Positions 43,475 through 51,799 of a stretch of DNA of 64,000 nucleotides are shown piece by piece. Made by a program: the position numbers and the translations under genes. The notes beneath the pieces were generated by a model that saw only the letters and a program-made list of their open reading frames with translations, was not told the DNA's origin and made no database searches. Source of the DNA: DASUBV01 sp963725175 (lineage in GTDB: Bacteria > Actinomycetota > Actinomycetes > Streptosporangiales > Streptosporangiaceae); assembly GCA_963725175.1 (NCBI GenBank), contig CAVRXH010000006.1, positions 2,294,001-2,358,000 on the forward strand, given 5' to 3'. Within the stretch, counting starts at the first letter, position 1. Each line of letters starts with the position of its first letter.

Positions 43475-44149
43475 ATGGATCGTGGCACGCGAGACGAGCT
43501 GCTCAGTCGCCTGGCTGAGGCAGTCAGATCCGTCACGATCGCGCACCCGACACGGGTCGCTATCGACGGAGTTCCCGGTGCTGGCAAGACGACGCTGGCT
43601 GATGAACTCGCCGTCGTGCTGCGGGCGCAAGGCCGCGAAGTCATCCGCGCCACGATTGAGGACTTCCTTAACCCGAGGTCTGTGCGCCATCCGTGGAGCG
43701 ACTCGGCCGAAGGCTGGTACAACCACAACACCGACCTCGGCGCGCTCCACCGGGTCCTGCTCGATCCGCTAGGCCCGGACGGCGATCGAAGAATCCAGCG
43801 GGCGGTCTACGACAAAGCTACCGACGTCGCGGTGTCTCCCCCGGTTACCACGGCAGCCATCGACGCCGTGCTGCTCTTCGACGGCGTGTTCCTCCTGCGC
43901 AAGGAGCTATTTGACCGATGGGACCTGCGCATCTTCGTGTCCGCCGCTTTCGAGAAGGCGCTGCAGCGCTCCCGGATCCGAGACCGGACCCCGCTCATGT
44001 CCGAAGACGAGGTCGAGCAACGCTATCGCCGCCGCTACATGCCCTCTCAGCGGTTCTACTTCGAGACGGCCCGTCCCGCCGAGCACGCCGACATCATCGT
44101 GTACAACAACGACCCCCAGCGGCCCGCATGGAAAGCGCGGACACCCTGA
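43475..44149 (+). CDS. uridine-kinase-like P-loop kinase
   Basis: ATG 43475 follows GGGAG; the longer frame from 43325 is not needed. The 224-residue protein has a Walker A motif GVPGAGKTT, IEDFLNPR, YDKATD, LLFDGVFLLRKELFDRWD and the lid-like RDRTPLMSEDEVEQRYRRRYMPSQRFYF. It resembles uridine kinase/phosphoribulokinase-like enzymes that phosphorylate nucleosides or sugars. It probably answers to the palindrome just upstream. Confidence 0.8.
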   Translation: MDRGTRDELLSRLAEAVRSVTIAHPTRVAIDGVPGAGKTTLADELAVVLRAQGREVIRATIEDFLNPRSVRHPWSDSAEGWYNHNTDLGALHRVLLDPLGPDGDRRIQRAVYDKATDVAVSPPVTTAAIDAVLLFDGVFLLRKELFDRWDLRIFVSAAFEKALQRSRIRDRTPLMSEDEVEQRYRRRYMPSQRFYFETARPAEHADIIVYNNDPQRPAWKARTP

Positions 44150-44192
44150 GGCCGCGTGCAGTCCTAGGTGCGCTCTGTCGATTCGCTGCTGC

Positions 44193-44948
44193 TCAGACCG
44201 CTCGTACTTCGGCGAGCGGCTTGACTGCGAACTGGTCGGTCCCGCTGGGGTCCCAGCAGACGGCGGCTTCCCATGCGGCCCGCGCCTGCGCGGCGACGTC
44301 CTGCGCGTCGTTGTCGAGACCGGCGGCATTGTGCGGCAGTGCCAGTTCGAGGTCGGGGACATCGACGTGGGACTCGTCCCAGTCGATCATCGCAACGCGG
44401 TCCGCGGTCATGCGGATGTTGCCCGGATTGGGGTCGCCGTGGACGACGCACGTCGCGCGGCCGGTGAGTCGCGTCCACGCTGCCCGGCATCGAACGACAC
44501 CCTCAGGCGGCATTGCGCCGAGGTCGACCCTGGTCCCGGTCTCGGCATGCAGGAGGTCGGTCGACGATCGCCAGCCCGGGCGCTGCGGCCAGCCCTGTGT
44601 CAGCCGATGCAGCCGGCGCAGTGTGCCGGCGACGCGACGCCAGTCGGCTTCGGTCTCGGGTGGTCCGCCCTCCACGTAGGTCATCACCACCAGGCCGTCT
44701 GCGAAGTGCCGACCGTCCGTGGTTGGGATCGGCACCGGCACCGGCATCCCTTCACGGTCGAGGTGTCGCAATAGGTCGGTCTCCCACGCGAGATCAGCGT
44801 CGCTGCGCCGGCCGAGGCGACCGACCGCGAGGCACCCGTTGATGCGCACGCTCCACACCTCGTTGACGCCTACTCCGCCAGTTAGCGGCTCGACGCGAAC
44901 GGCGTCGTCACCCCACCGCTCAAGCGCCTCCCATCCCACCGGCCACAT
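44193..44948 (-). CDS. aminoglycoside phosphotransferase-family protein
   Basis: ATG 44948 starts a 251-residue kinase-fold protein: LTGGVGVNEVWSV, VVHGDPNPGNIRM (catalytic Asp) and VAMIDWDESHVDVPDLEL. It is one of five phosphotransferase-fold loci in this window. It converges on the uridine-kinase-like gene with a 43-bp gap. Confidence 0.82.
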   Translation of the reverse strand: MWPVGWEALERWGDDAVRVEPLTGGVGVNEVWSVRINGCLAVGRLGRRSDADLAWETDLLRHLDREGMPVPVPIPTTDGRHFADGLVVMTYVEGGPPETEADWRRVAGTLRRLHRLTQGWPQRPGWRSSTDLLHAETGTRVDLGAMPPEGVVRCRAAWTRLTGRATCVVHGDPNPGNIRMTADRVAMIDWDESHVDVPDLELALPHNAAGLDNDAQDVAAQARAAWEAAVCWDPSGTDQFAVKPLAEVRAV

Positions 44949-45063
44949 CTTCGCAGAGGATCATGAAGCGCTCGACGAAATTGCGAGCCCGTGTTCAGGA
45001 CCCCTCCGTTTGCAAATCACGTGCAGGAGGCCCGGAAGCTGATGCCTCCGGGCTGCGGGAACC

Positions 45064-45093
45064 TCAGCTCCTCTCGTCGAGGAGCAGCTTCAC
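45064..45093 (-). pseudogene. 5' remnant of a DUF5615 (PIN-like) toxin
   Basis: GTG 45093 overlaps the DUF433-frame stop (GTGA), and the frame reads VKLLLDERS before a stop. The start of DUF5615 PIN-like toxins is M-K/R-LLLDE, and these genes normally overlap a DUF433 antitoxin gene. The rest is lost. Confidence 0.55.
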
Positions 45094-45634
45094 GCAGTTC
45101 GCCCAGGTGGTTGCTCGTAGCTGTCGACATAGGACGCGAAGTCGTAGGCGTCACGCGCAGCGGCCGGTGATACCTGGGGGAAGAACTCGCCGATGTCCTC
45201 CGCTGCGACGCCGTCGGCTCCAGCAGGGCCGGGATCAGCCTTCCCTGCACGTAAAACGGCTGCAGCACTTCAACGAACTGGTGGATAACCAGGTTGCCCT
45301 TCCGTCGCAAGAGATCCACGGCGTGGTCGGAGTCCGCAAGATAGATCGTCGACCCGTCCGCGACGAGTCGGTAGGAGGACAAGTGATCGCGCAGGCCGAG
45401 ATCGACACGGAGGGCGTCGAGGGCGCGCCGGATCTTCTGCAGCGAAGCCTCCTGGCGCAGTCTTACGCACGTCCGTAGCGCGATGACGTCGCGAAATGAG
45501 TAATCGATGGGACGAGCAGCCGAATACTCCGGGGTCAGGACCGCTTGCCCGTCGGACCCGGGCTTGCGCCAGTAAGCGAGCTGGCGGATGGTAGCTCCTG
45601 ACAACGCGGCAGCCAGCTTCGGCGCGTACGACAC
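45090..45634 (-). pseudogene. DUF433/MerR-like antitoxin with internal deletion and frameshift
   Basis: GTG 45634 has a perfect GGAGGT upstream. The N-terminal part is a MerR-like helix-turn-helix region (SYAPKLAAALSGATIRQLAYWRKPG, YSFRDVIALRTCVRLRQE). After GRLIPALLEP the expected first half of DUF433 is missing. The end of that domain (DGVAAEDIGEFFPQVSPAAARDAYDFASYVDSYE) is found in a shifted frame to the stop at 45090. This is a decayed type II antitoxin. Confidence 0.65.
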
Positions 45635-45769
45635 GAGAGCCACCTCCCTGACCACCAGTTCTACCAGGTACGCCCGTCAGCCTTCAGGATGGAGCGCCGC
45701 TGGGAATCCGACATTCCGCTAGCGCCTCAGCAAGCTCGACATCGCTTGACACTGTGGACTGAACGCCAA

Positions 45770-45799
45770 GAGGCCGGACCCATATTCGGGTCCGGCCTC
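45770..45799 (-). terminator. terminator after tRNA-fMet
   Basis: GAGGCCGGACCC and its exact complement form a 12-bp stem with an ATATTC loop, five bases beyond the 3' end of the tRNA on its strand. Confidence 0.8.
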
Positions 45800-45804
45800 T
45801 AACC

Positions 45805-45881
45805 TGGTAGCGGGGGCAGGATTTGAACCTGCGACCTCTGGGTTATGAGCCCAGCGAGCTACCGAACTGCTCCACCCCGCG
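45805..45881 (-). tRNA. initiator tRNA-fMet (CAU)
   Basis: The 77-nt minus-strand sequence folds as a cloverleaf with anticodon CAU in the loop CTCATAA, T-arm GCAGGTTCAAATCCTGC and an encoded CCA end. The anticodon stem ends in GGG:CCC, and position 1 (C) faces position 72 (U) and cannot pair normally. Both are marks of the initiator. Most bacteria have A at 72; U here is unusual. Confidence 0.92.
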
Positions 45882-45978
45882 TCGGTGTGTGTACTCACTT
45901 TAGAGGTGCCCGCCCCCGCTGGCAAATCGCGCGGGCCGACGAGCGGGGCACGAGGACCCGGCGCCGGCCTGGCCTGCG

Positions 45979-46368
45979 CTATCCCCAGCGCTGAGCGTTG
46001 GTCTCGCTGAGCGTGCCCTCCGGGGCAGTGATCACGCAGAAGGGCAGCCCGGCGGGGTCACGCATCACCCACCACGCAGCGGCCTGCCGCACTCGCTGCG
46101 CCCCGAGGCTCTCCAGCCGCTCTACCTCGGCGTCGAGGTTGTCAGTGTGAATATCCAGGTGCACCCGTGGGACTCCATCGCCGAGGCTCTGGATGAGCAG
46201 GCAGAACTCCTGGCCGTGGAGCCGCGCGCCGTGGAAGTCGGGAAAGGCAAGCTGCGGGAGCGGCTGCCCCGCGGCCGCCGCCCAGAACGCCAGCCCGCGG
46301 TCATGGTCGCTGGCAGGCAGGTCGATGACGACGGTCGATATCTGGCTCAGGTGCGTCACGCTGGCCAA
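45979..46368 (-). CDS. VOC-family (glyoxalase-like) protein
   Basis: The 129-residue product is a single vicinal-oxygen-chelate domain: QISTVVIDLPASDHDRGLAFWAAAAGQPLP, VPRVHLDIHTDNLDAEVERLESLGAQ, WWVMRDPAGLPFCVI. Metal ligands His and Glu are partly present (HLDIH). TTG 46368 or GTG 46359 may start it. The 195-bp gap to the next gene holds nothing recognisable. Confidence 0.82.
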   Translation of the reverse strand: MASVTHLSQISTVVIDLPASDHDRGLAFWAAAAGQPLPQLAFPDFHGARLHGQEFCLLIQSLGDGVPRVHLDIHTDNLDAEVERLESLGAQRVRQAAAWWVMRDPAGLPFCVITAPEGTLSETNAQRWG

Positions 46369-46563
46369 TCTAGTCCGCAGCGATCATGACCCCAGGCGGG
46401 CAGCCGAAACTGCCGCCTTCGCCTCGGTGCGTGATCTACCTTGAGGAGACTCGCTCCTGCCGCCAGATGCCCAGGCCAGGGTGGATGAGTGGGCCAGGGA
46501 AACCTCCACGTCACCTGAACGGACGAATTCACGGCAAAGACCTCATGTCTGTACGCTTGCCGC

Positions 46564-47613
46564 GTGCTTAACAGGCTTCGGACCGGACCGTGGCTCCGCG
46601 TCATCTTCATCGCGGTAGTCGCTGCTTGCTGTGCCCGTGGCCTGGTGGCCGAATGGCCGCAGGCCCGCAGCGCCATGGGCAAGCTACAGCTGTTCCCCGT
46701 GGTCATCGCCGGAGTCCTGGCGGCGGCGGGCTCGGGCTGCATGCTGCTGGCGTGGCGGACCCTGCTGGCGGACCTGGGCTCGGCGCTGCCGGTGAAGGCG
46801 GCGACGCGGGTCATCTCGGTGTCCCAGCTCGGCAAGTACCTGCCGGGCGCGGTCTGGGCGTTCGCGGCGCAGGTGGAACTGGCCGGCGACTATGCGGTGC
46901 CGAAGCGCCGCTGCGCGACCACGGTGGTGACGTCCACGACGGTGACGCTCGCGGTGGGCCTGGTGCTGGCCTGCGTGGCGCTGCCGCTGACGTCATCGGC
47001 GGCGGCGGCGAGGTACTGGTGGCTGCTGGCGGTCGCCCCGCTGGCGCTGGTGATCTTGTATCCGCCGGTGCTGTCCCGGCTGATGAACCGGGTGCTGGCA
47101 ATCCTCAAGCGACCCTCGCTGGAGTGCCGGCCAACGCTCAGCGGGCTGGCCAGGGCGGCACTCTGGACGGCGCTGGGCTGGACGGCCTGGGGCACGCAGA
47201 TCTGGCTGCTGCTGCACGAGGTGACGGGCAAGGGCCAGGCGGCCGTCCTGCTGGCGATCGGCGCTTACGCGCTTGCCTGGTCGGCGGGCACGATCATGGT
47301 GATCTTCCCCGGCGGGATCGGGCCGCGCGAGCTGGCGCTGGTCGCGGCGCTGGCCCCGGTGGCGGCACACGGTCCGGCGCTGGTGGTGGCGGTCACCTCC
47401 CGGGTGCTGATGACGACCTCGGACCTGGTCTGGGCGGGCGCGGGCCTGATCATCGGCCGGATGCTGATCCGGCAGGCGCGCCGCGCCGCGCCCTCGGACG
47501 AGGGCCTGGCGCTCGCCGCCGACGCCAAGCCGGGCAAGAGCGCTAGCGAAGCGCCCGGAGCGGTCCCGGTCAGGGGCATCACCCCGGACCCGGATCTCAG
47601 CGCAGCCAGCTAG
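46564..47613 (+). CDS. LPG-synthase-type (UPF0104) membrane protein
   Basis: GTG 46564 starts a 349-residue polytopic protein with about eight membrane helices. It has the family signatures SVSQLGKYLPGAVWAFAAQVELAG and IMVIFPGGIGPRELALVAAL. It matches the membrane domain of lysylphosphatidylglycerol synthase, here without the cytoplasmic synthase domain; such proteins flip or assist transfer of lipid-linked compounds. It opens the envelope region. Confidence 0.82.
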   Translation: MLNRLRTGPWLRVIFIAVVAACCARGLVAEWPQARSAMGKLQLFPVVIAGVLAAAGSGCMLLAWRTLLADLGSALPVKAATRVISVSQLGKYLPGAVWAFAAQVELAGDYAVPKRRCATTVVTSTTVTLAVGLVLACVALPLTSSAAAARYWWLLAVAPLALVILYPPVLSRLMNRVLAILKRPSLECRPTLSGLARAALWTALGWTAWGTQIWLLLHEVTGKGQAAVLLAIGAYALAWSAGTIMVIFPGGIGPRELALVAALAPVAAHGPALVVAVTSRVLMTTSDLVWAGAGLIIGRMLIRQARRAAPSDEGLALAADAKPGKSASEAPGAVPVRGITPDPDLSAAS

Positions 47614-47636
47614 CCCGGCCAGCTCGCCCGCCCGGC

Positions 47637-49082
47637 TCAGCCTGGCGCGCGAGCCCCCGCGCCGGAGGCTGACTCGAAGGCGCGGGCGACGCGGAGCAGG
47701 TCCCAGTCGGCGCGGCGGCGGCCGACGAGCTGGAGGCCGACCGGCAGCCCGTCGCGGGTGAACCCGGCGGGCACGGAGATGGCAGGCAGCCCGGTCACGG
47801 AGATCAGGTAACAGGACGCCATCCAGTCCAGGTAGGTCTCCTGGCGAACGCCGTTGATGTCATGCACCCAGTCCAGGGTCACGTCGAACGGGGCGACCTG
47901 GCTGACCGGGCAGGCCAGCACGTCGTAGCTGTCGAAGAACTCGCTGACCCGCTCGGCCAGGGCGGCCTGGAGCAGCGAGGCCCGGCCGAGGTCGGCGACG
48001 GTCAGCTCAAGCCCGCGCTCGGTGTTCCAGATGACGTTGGGGCCAATCTGGTCGCGGGAGACGGCCAGCAGCGGGCCGAACTGGGTGGCGAACCGGAACG
48101 CCCGCCAGGACCGGAACGCCTCGTCGGCGCCGGACAGGTCGGGGCTGGCCTCGGTGACCTCACAGCCGAGCCCGGCGAGCAGCTCACGGGCGGGTGCCAG
48201 GGCGGCGAGCACGGCGGGCTCGACGGGCAGCCCGAGGTCGGTGCTCCAGGCGACGCGCAGGCCGCGCAGCCCGCGCTCCCCCAGGTCGAGCAGGGTCAGC
48301 ACGTCGGCAGGCTCGGCCAGCGGCGGCGCGGGCTCGTCCAGGGCGAGGGGGACCCGCGGATCGGGCCCGGACAGCACGGCGAGCAGCAGCGCGACGTCGG
48401 CGACGGTCCGGCCCATCGGCCCCTGCACGCCGAGCACGTCGGCGACGTCGGCCACCGGCCAGGACGGCACCCGGCCTGGCGAGGGGCGGAAGCCGACCAC
48501 GTTGCAGAAGCTGGCCGGGTTGCGCAGCGAGCCGCCGAGGTCGCTGCCGTCGGCGAGGCAGATCATCCGGGCGGCGAGCGCGGCGGCTGCCCCGCCGCTG
48601 CTGCCGCCGGGGGTACGGTCCGGGGCCCACGGGTTGCGGGTCGCGCCGAACAGGGAGTTGACGGTGTGCGAACCGGCGCCGAACTCGGGGACGTTGGTCT
48701 TGCCGAGGCTGATCGCCCCGGCACCGGACATCCGGGCGACCACGAGCTCGTCGCGCTCGGGGATGTTCTCGGCGAACAGCGGCGACCCGTAGGTGGTCCG
48801 CACGCCGGCGGTGTCGGCGAGGTCCTTATGCGCGACGGGCAGGCCGTGCAGCAGCCCGGCGGGCTGGCCGCCGGCCAGCCCGGCGTCGGCGTCGGCCGCG
48901 GCGGCAGCGGCCTGGTCGAAGGTCCGGGTGACGATGGCGTTGATGGCCGGGTCGGCGGCCTCGATCCTCGCGATGTGCGCGGCGATGACCTCGCGAGCGG
49001 ACGCCTCGCGGCGGCGCAGCAGCCCGGCCAGGGTGATCGCGTCGAGCTGGCAGAGCTCCTGCCCTGCGGCGGGCTGGCTCAT
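47637..49082 (-). CDS. amidase signature-family hydrolase
   Basis: ATG 49082 overlaps the upstream gene's stop. The 481-residue protein carries the Ser-Ser-Lys machinery: LPVAHKDLAD (Lys), TPGGSSGGAAAALAARM, and SDLGGSLRNPASFCNVVGFRPSPGRVP with the nucleophile Ser. It hydrolyses an amide bond, and the family includes glutamyl-tRNA amidotransferase A-like enzymes. It follows a membrane protein gene with overlap, but the link may be only transcriptional. Confidence 0.88.
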   Translation of the reverse strand: MSQPAAGQELCQLDAITLAGLLRRREASAREVIAAHIARIEAADPAINAIVTRTFDQAAAAAADADAGLAGGQPAGLLHGLPVAHKDLADTAGVRTTYGSPLFAENIPERDELVVARMSGAGAISLGKTNVPEFGAGSHTVNSLFGATRNPWAPDRTPGGSSGGAAAALAARMICLADGSDLGGSLRNPASFCNVVGFRPSPGRVPSWPVADVADVLGVQGPMGRTVADVALLLAVLSGPDPRVPLALDEPAPPLAEPADVLTLLDLGERGLRGLRVAWSTDLGLPVEPAVLAALAPARELLAGLGCEVTEASPDLSGADEAFRSWRAFRFATQFGPLLAVSRDQIGPNVIWNTERGLELTVADLGRASLLQAALAERVSEFFDSYDVLACPVSQVAPFDVTLDWVHDINGVRQETYLDWMASCYLISVTGLPAISVPAGFTRDGLPVGLQLVGRRRADWDLLRVARAFESASGAGARAPG

Positions 49083-51646
49083 GTGCCCACTGCCCCGGCG
49101 GCCGGGACGGCCATCCAGATGGTGAACCGGATCTTGTCGGGGGCGGTCGGCGGCCCGGTGAGATCGTGCGGATCCTGGGTGGTGGTCAGGTCGAGCACCC
49201 GGACCGGGCTGCCGCCGTAGGCGGTCAGCTCGCTAGCGCTGCGGCCGAGCAGGACGGGATGCCGGCCGGCGGCGCTGATCGCGGCGACGGCGTTGTCCAC
49301 GGCGGCGGGCGGCTGGCCGACCATCCAGGCGGCGGGCACGCCGCACATGCCCCTGATCACCTGCGTGAACCGCTGGGCGATGTACCGGTCCACGATCACG
49401 ACGGAGGAGTCCCGCCTGATCGAGGAGCAGAGCTGCTGGACGGCGCTGTACTCGCCGGCTCCGGTGCGCTTGAAGGCCAGCCCGGACGCGCTCGGCCGCA
49501 GCCCGCCGGACCGGCCGGTGTGGGTGAGCCCGGCGCCGAAGGTGGTCGCGGCGGTGGGGACGATTAGCGCGAGCACGCAGAACAGCCCGGCGATGGCGGC
49601 CGTCACGTTCTTCGCGCCGCGGTCGCGGGCGTGCCCGGTCAGCCAGACGGCCGCCCAGATCGCGGCCAGGATCAGCCCCGGCAGCACCACGACGACGAGC
49701 CGGCGGCTGGCCCAGGGCTGGTCGGGCACGATGCCGGGATACCAGAGCGCACCCGCGGACACGGCGCAGGTGATGGTCAGCGGCAGCGCCCAGTTCCGCC
49801 ACGCGCCCGACGGGTCGCTGCCCTTGAGCAGGGCGCGCAGGCAGTTCCGGGCGAGAAGGGCGATGCCGAACCCGGCGAGCAGCACGGTCGGCAGCCCGAT
49901 GTACCAGACCACCCAGTACAGGGTCTCCTCGGCATACGACCTGGTCGGGGCGACGGGCAGGCCCTGGAGCCGCTGCAGCTCGGCGATGTACCTGTATACC
50001 GGCAGGCTCGGCGTGCCGTGCACGGTCTGCACGTAGGGCCGGACGGCCAGCCCGATCAGCGCGGCCAGGGCCAGCAGCGCGGCCAGGCCTGGCAGCCAGC
50101 GGGCGGGCCGCCGGGCGGCGGTCTTCCGCAGCCAGGCCCGGGTGCGCGGCACCCGCAGGAGCTGGACGACGGCGATGGTCAGGGCGGCCAGCCAGACCGC
50201 GATGACGCCGATCAGTTCCATGGTGTGCGAGAGGGTGTCCAGGAAAGGCCGGGACACCAGGTAGCCATCGGCGAGGCCGTAGCAGGCACCGATGGCAGTA
50301 CCGGCGATGAACGGGGTCGCGACGGGGCGGCGGGCCGCTGCCAGCAGCCCGGCTATCGGGATGACTGCCAGCAGGTAGGCGAGCGCACCGAGGCTGACCA
50401 GCGCGCCGAGGCTCAGGGCGAGCCCGGCGAGCCCGGCCATGACGCGGGCCGGGGTGAGCCAGTCCGACCAGCTCCTGGTGGCGACCAGGCGCCGCCAGCC
50501 CTCGGGCGGCAGGGAGCCGGCGAGCGGCGGCTCGGCCCGCACCGTCAGCGAGTCGATGAACAGGCACAGCCCGCCGAACAGCAGGATCTGCACGGCGGTC
50601 TCGGCCAGCGAGGTCCGGCTGGCGTACTGCTCGGGCAGGGCGAGCGCGAGCACGATGGCGCCGGCCGGCGCCCAGTGCGGCCCGGCCAGCCGCGCGGTCA
50701 GGCCGCCGAAGCTGAGCACGGCCAGGCCGCCGAGCACCGGGCCGAGCGCGGCGGCGCCTGGCACGCCCTGCGCCCAGAACCCGCCGGCCAGCAGCATCGG
50801 CAGCCCGGACATGAAGGACGGCACGACGGAGGTGCCGTGCGCGAAGAAGCCGATACTGGAGAAGGAAAGACCGGGGTGAGCGCCGGCGCCGAACGCGCCG
50901 AGCGACTGCGGGATGACCAGCCCGCCGTGCTGCGCGAGCCAGTAGCCGGCCTGGAGGTAGGCGCCCTGGTCGCGGAGCACGACGACGGACTCGGAGTGCT
51001 CGACGAGCGCCCAGGCGGCGAACCCGGCGGCCACCGCGACGGTGGCCATCAGCCCGAACCAGGACCGCCAGGCCCGGTCCCGCGCCCGGCCGGGAACCAT
51101 CCGGGGCCAGCGGCCCGGCACGGCGCGCAGCCCGTTGGCGGCGAGAAAGACCAGCAGCGGCCCGGAGATCAGCAGCATCGGGACGGGCACGAAGTCCCCG
51201 GCCAGCAGCAGCGGCAGGCCGGGGATCAGCCAGGCGATCAGCAGCAGCGCGGGCAGGCTGGTGAGCTGGGCGAGGGCCTGGCCGGCCACGTCTTCGCCGC
51301 CACCGGGCCTGGCGTGCGCGGCGCCGGGACGGCGGCGCAGCCGCCGGACACCGCGGCCCAGCCGGACGGTCCTGGCCGCCGAGCGGGCGAGCAGCCCCTT
51401 CGGCTTGACGGGGGCAAGGACCTGAGTGTCCGCCGCGTCGGCGGGCTTAGCCCCGTCGGCCGGTTTAACGCCGTCGGTCAGCTTGGCGGCGTCGGGCTTG
51501 CCGGGCGGAGCGGCAGTGCGCTGATCCTCGCCGTCTGGGTGACCCACGATCCAACTGTAGAGGGGCTTTCCCGGCCGGCCACGCACCGCTTGCGCCGATT
51601 CCGGTGTCGCTGCGCCGCCGGCCAGTCCTGGCGATTTCACATGCAA
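49079..51646 (-). CDS. polytopic GT-C-like membrane protein
   Basis: The frame starts at TTG 51646; GTG 51547 (VGHPDGEDQ) is a likely alternative start. After a charged cytoplasmic N-terminus, the protein has about twelve membrane helices. A first outer loop with VVLRDQGAYLQAGYWLAQHG resembles the acidic loop of GT-C transferases, and an extracellular C-terminal domain (SSVVIVDRYIAQRFTQVIRGMCGVPAAWM) follows. Such proteins move sugars from lipid carriers to wall polymers. It diverges from the LCP gene at 51800. Confidence 0.7.
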   Translation of the reverse strand: MHVKSPGLAGGAATPESAQAVRGRPGKPLYSWIVGHPDGEDQRTAAPPGKPDAAKLTDGVKPADGAKPADAADTQVLAPVKPKGLLARSAARTVRLGRGVRRLRRRPGAAHARPGGGEDVAGQALAQLTSLPALLLIAWLIPGLPLLLAGDFVPVPMLLISGPLLVFLAANGLRAVPGRWPRMVPGRARDRAWRSWFGLMATVAVAAGFAAWALVEHSESVVVLRDQGAYLQAGYWLAQHGGLVIPQSLGAFGAGAHPGLSFSSIGFFAHGTSVVPSFMSGLPMLLAGGFWAQGVPGAAALGPVLGGLAVLSFGGLTARLAGPHWAPAGAIVLALALPEQYASRTSLAETAVQILLFGGLCLFIDSLTVRAEPPLAGSLPPEGWRRLVATRSWSDWLTPARVMAGLAGLALSLGALVSLGALAYLLAVIPIAGLLAAARRPVATPFIAGTAIGACYGLADGYLVSRPFLDTLSHTMELIGVIAVWLAALTIAVVQLLRVPRTRAWLRKTAARRPARWLPGLAALLALAALIGLAVRPYVQTVHGTPSLPVYRYIAELQRLQGLPVAPTRSYAEETLYWVVWYIGLPTVLLAGFGIALLARNCLRALLKGSDPSGAWRNWALPLTITCAVSAGALWYPGIVPDQPWASRRLVVVVLPGLILAAIWAAVWLTGHARDRGAKNVTAAIAGLFCVLALIVPTAATTFGAGLTHTGRSGGLRPSASGLAFKRTGAGEYSAVQQLCSSIRRDSSVVIVDRYIAQRFTQVIRGMCGVPAAWMVGQPPAAVDNAVAAISAAGRHPVLLGRSASELTAYGGSPVRVLDLTTTQDPHDLTGPPTAPDKIRFTIWMAVPAAGAVGT

Positions 51647-51799
51647 CGGAATCAGTTGTCACGCAGTCTCTTATGTCGTGATGCCTCCCGTATACCGGCT
51701 GGTCCACCACATAGCACCACATACGATGTTCTGCAACCGCAGCGTACCGGGGCGGCCTGGATGGCCGCGCACTCCAAGTTACCGGAGGGTAACAGCAGC

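Noticed and set aside
45805..45881. Elongator tRNA-Met
   Set aside because: The GGG:CCC anticodon stem and the unpaired 1-72 position identify the initiator.
49631..51799. ORF extending the first LCP gene 720 codons upstream
   Set aside because: It is antisense to the GT-C-like gene. GTG 51800 has a good ribosome-binding site and gives a normal LCP length.
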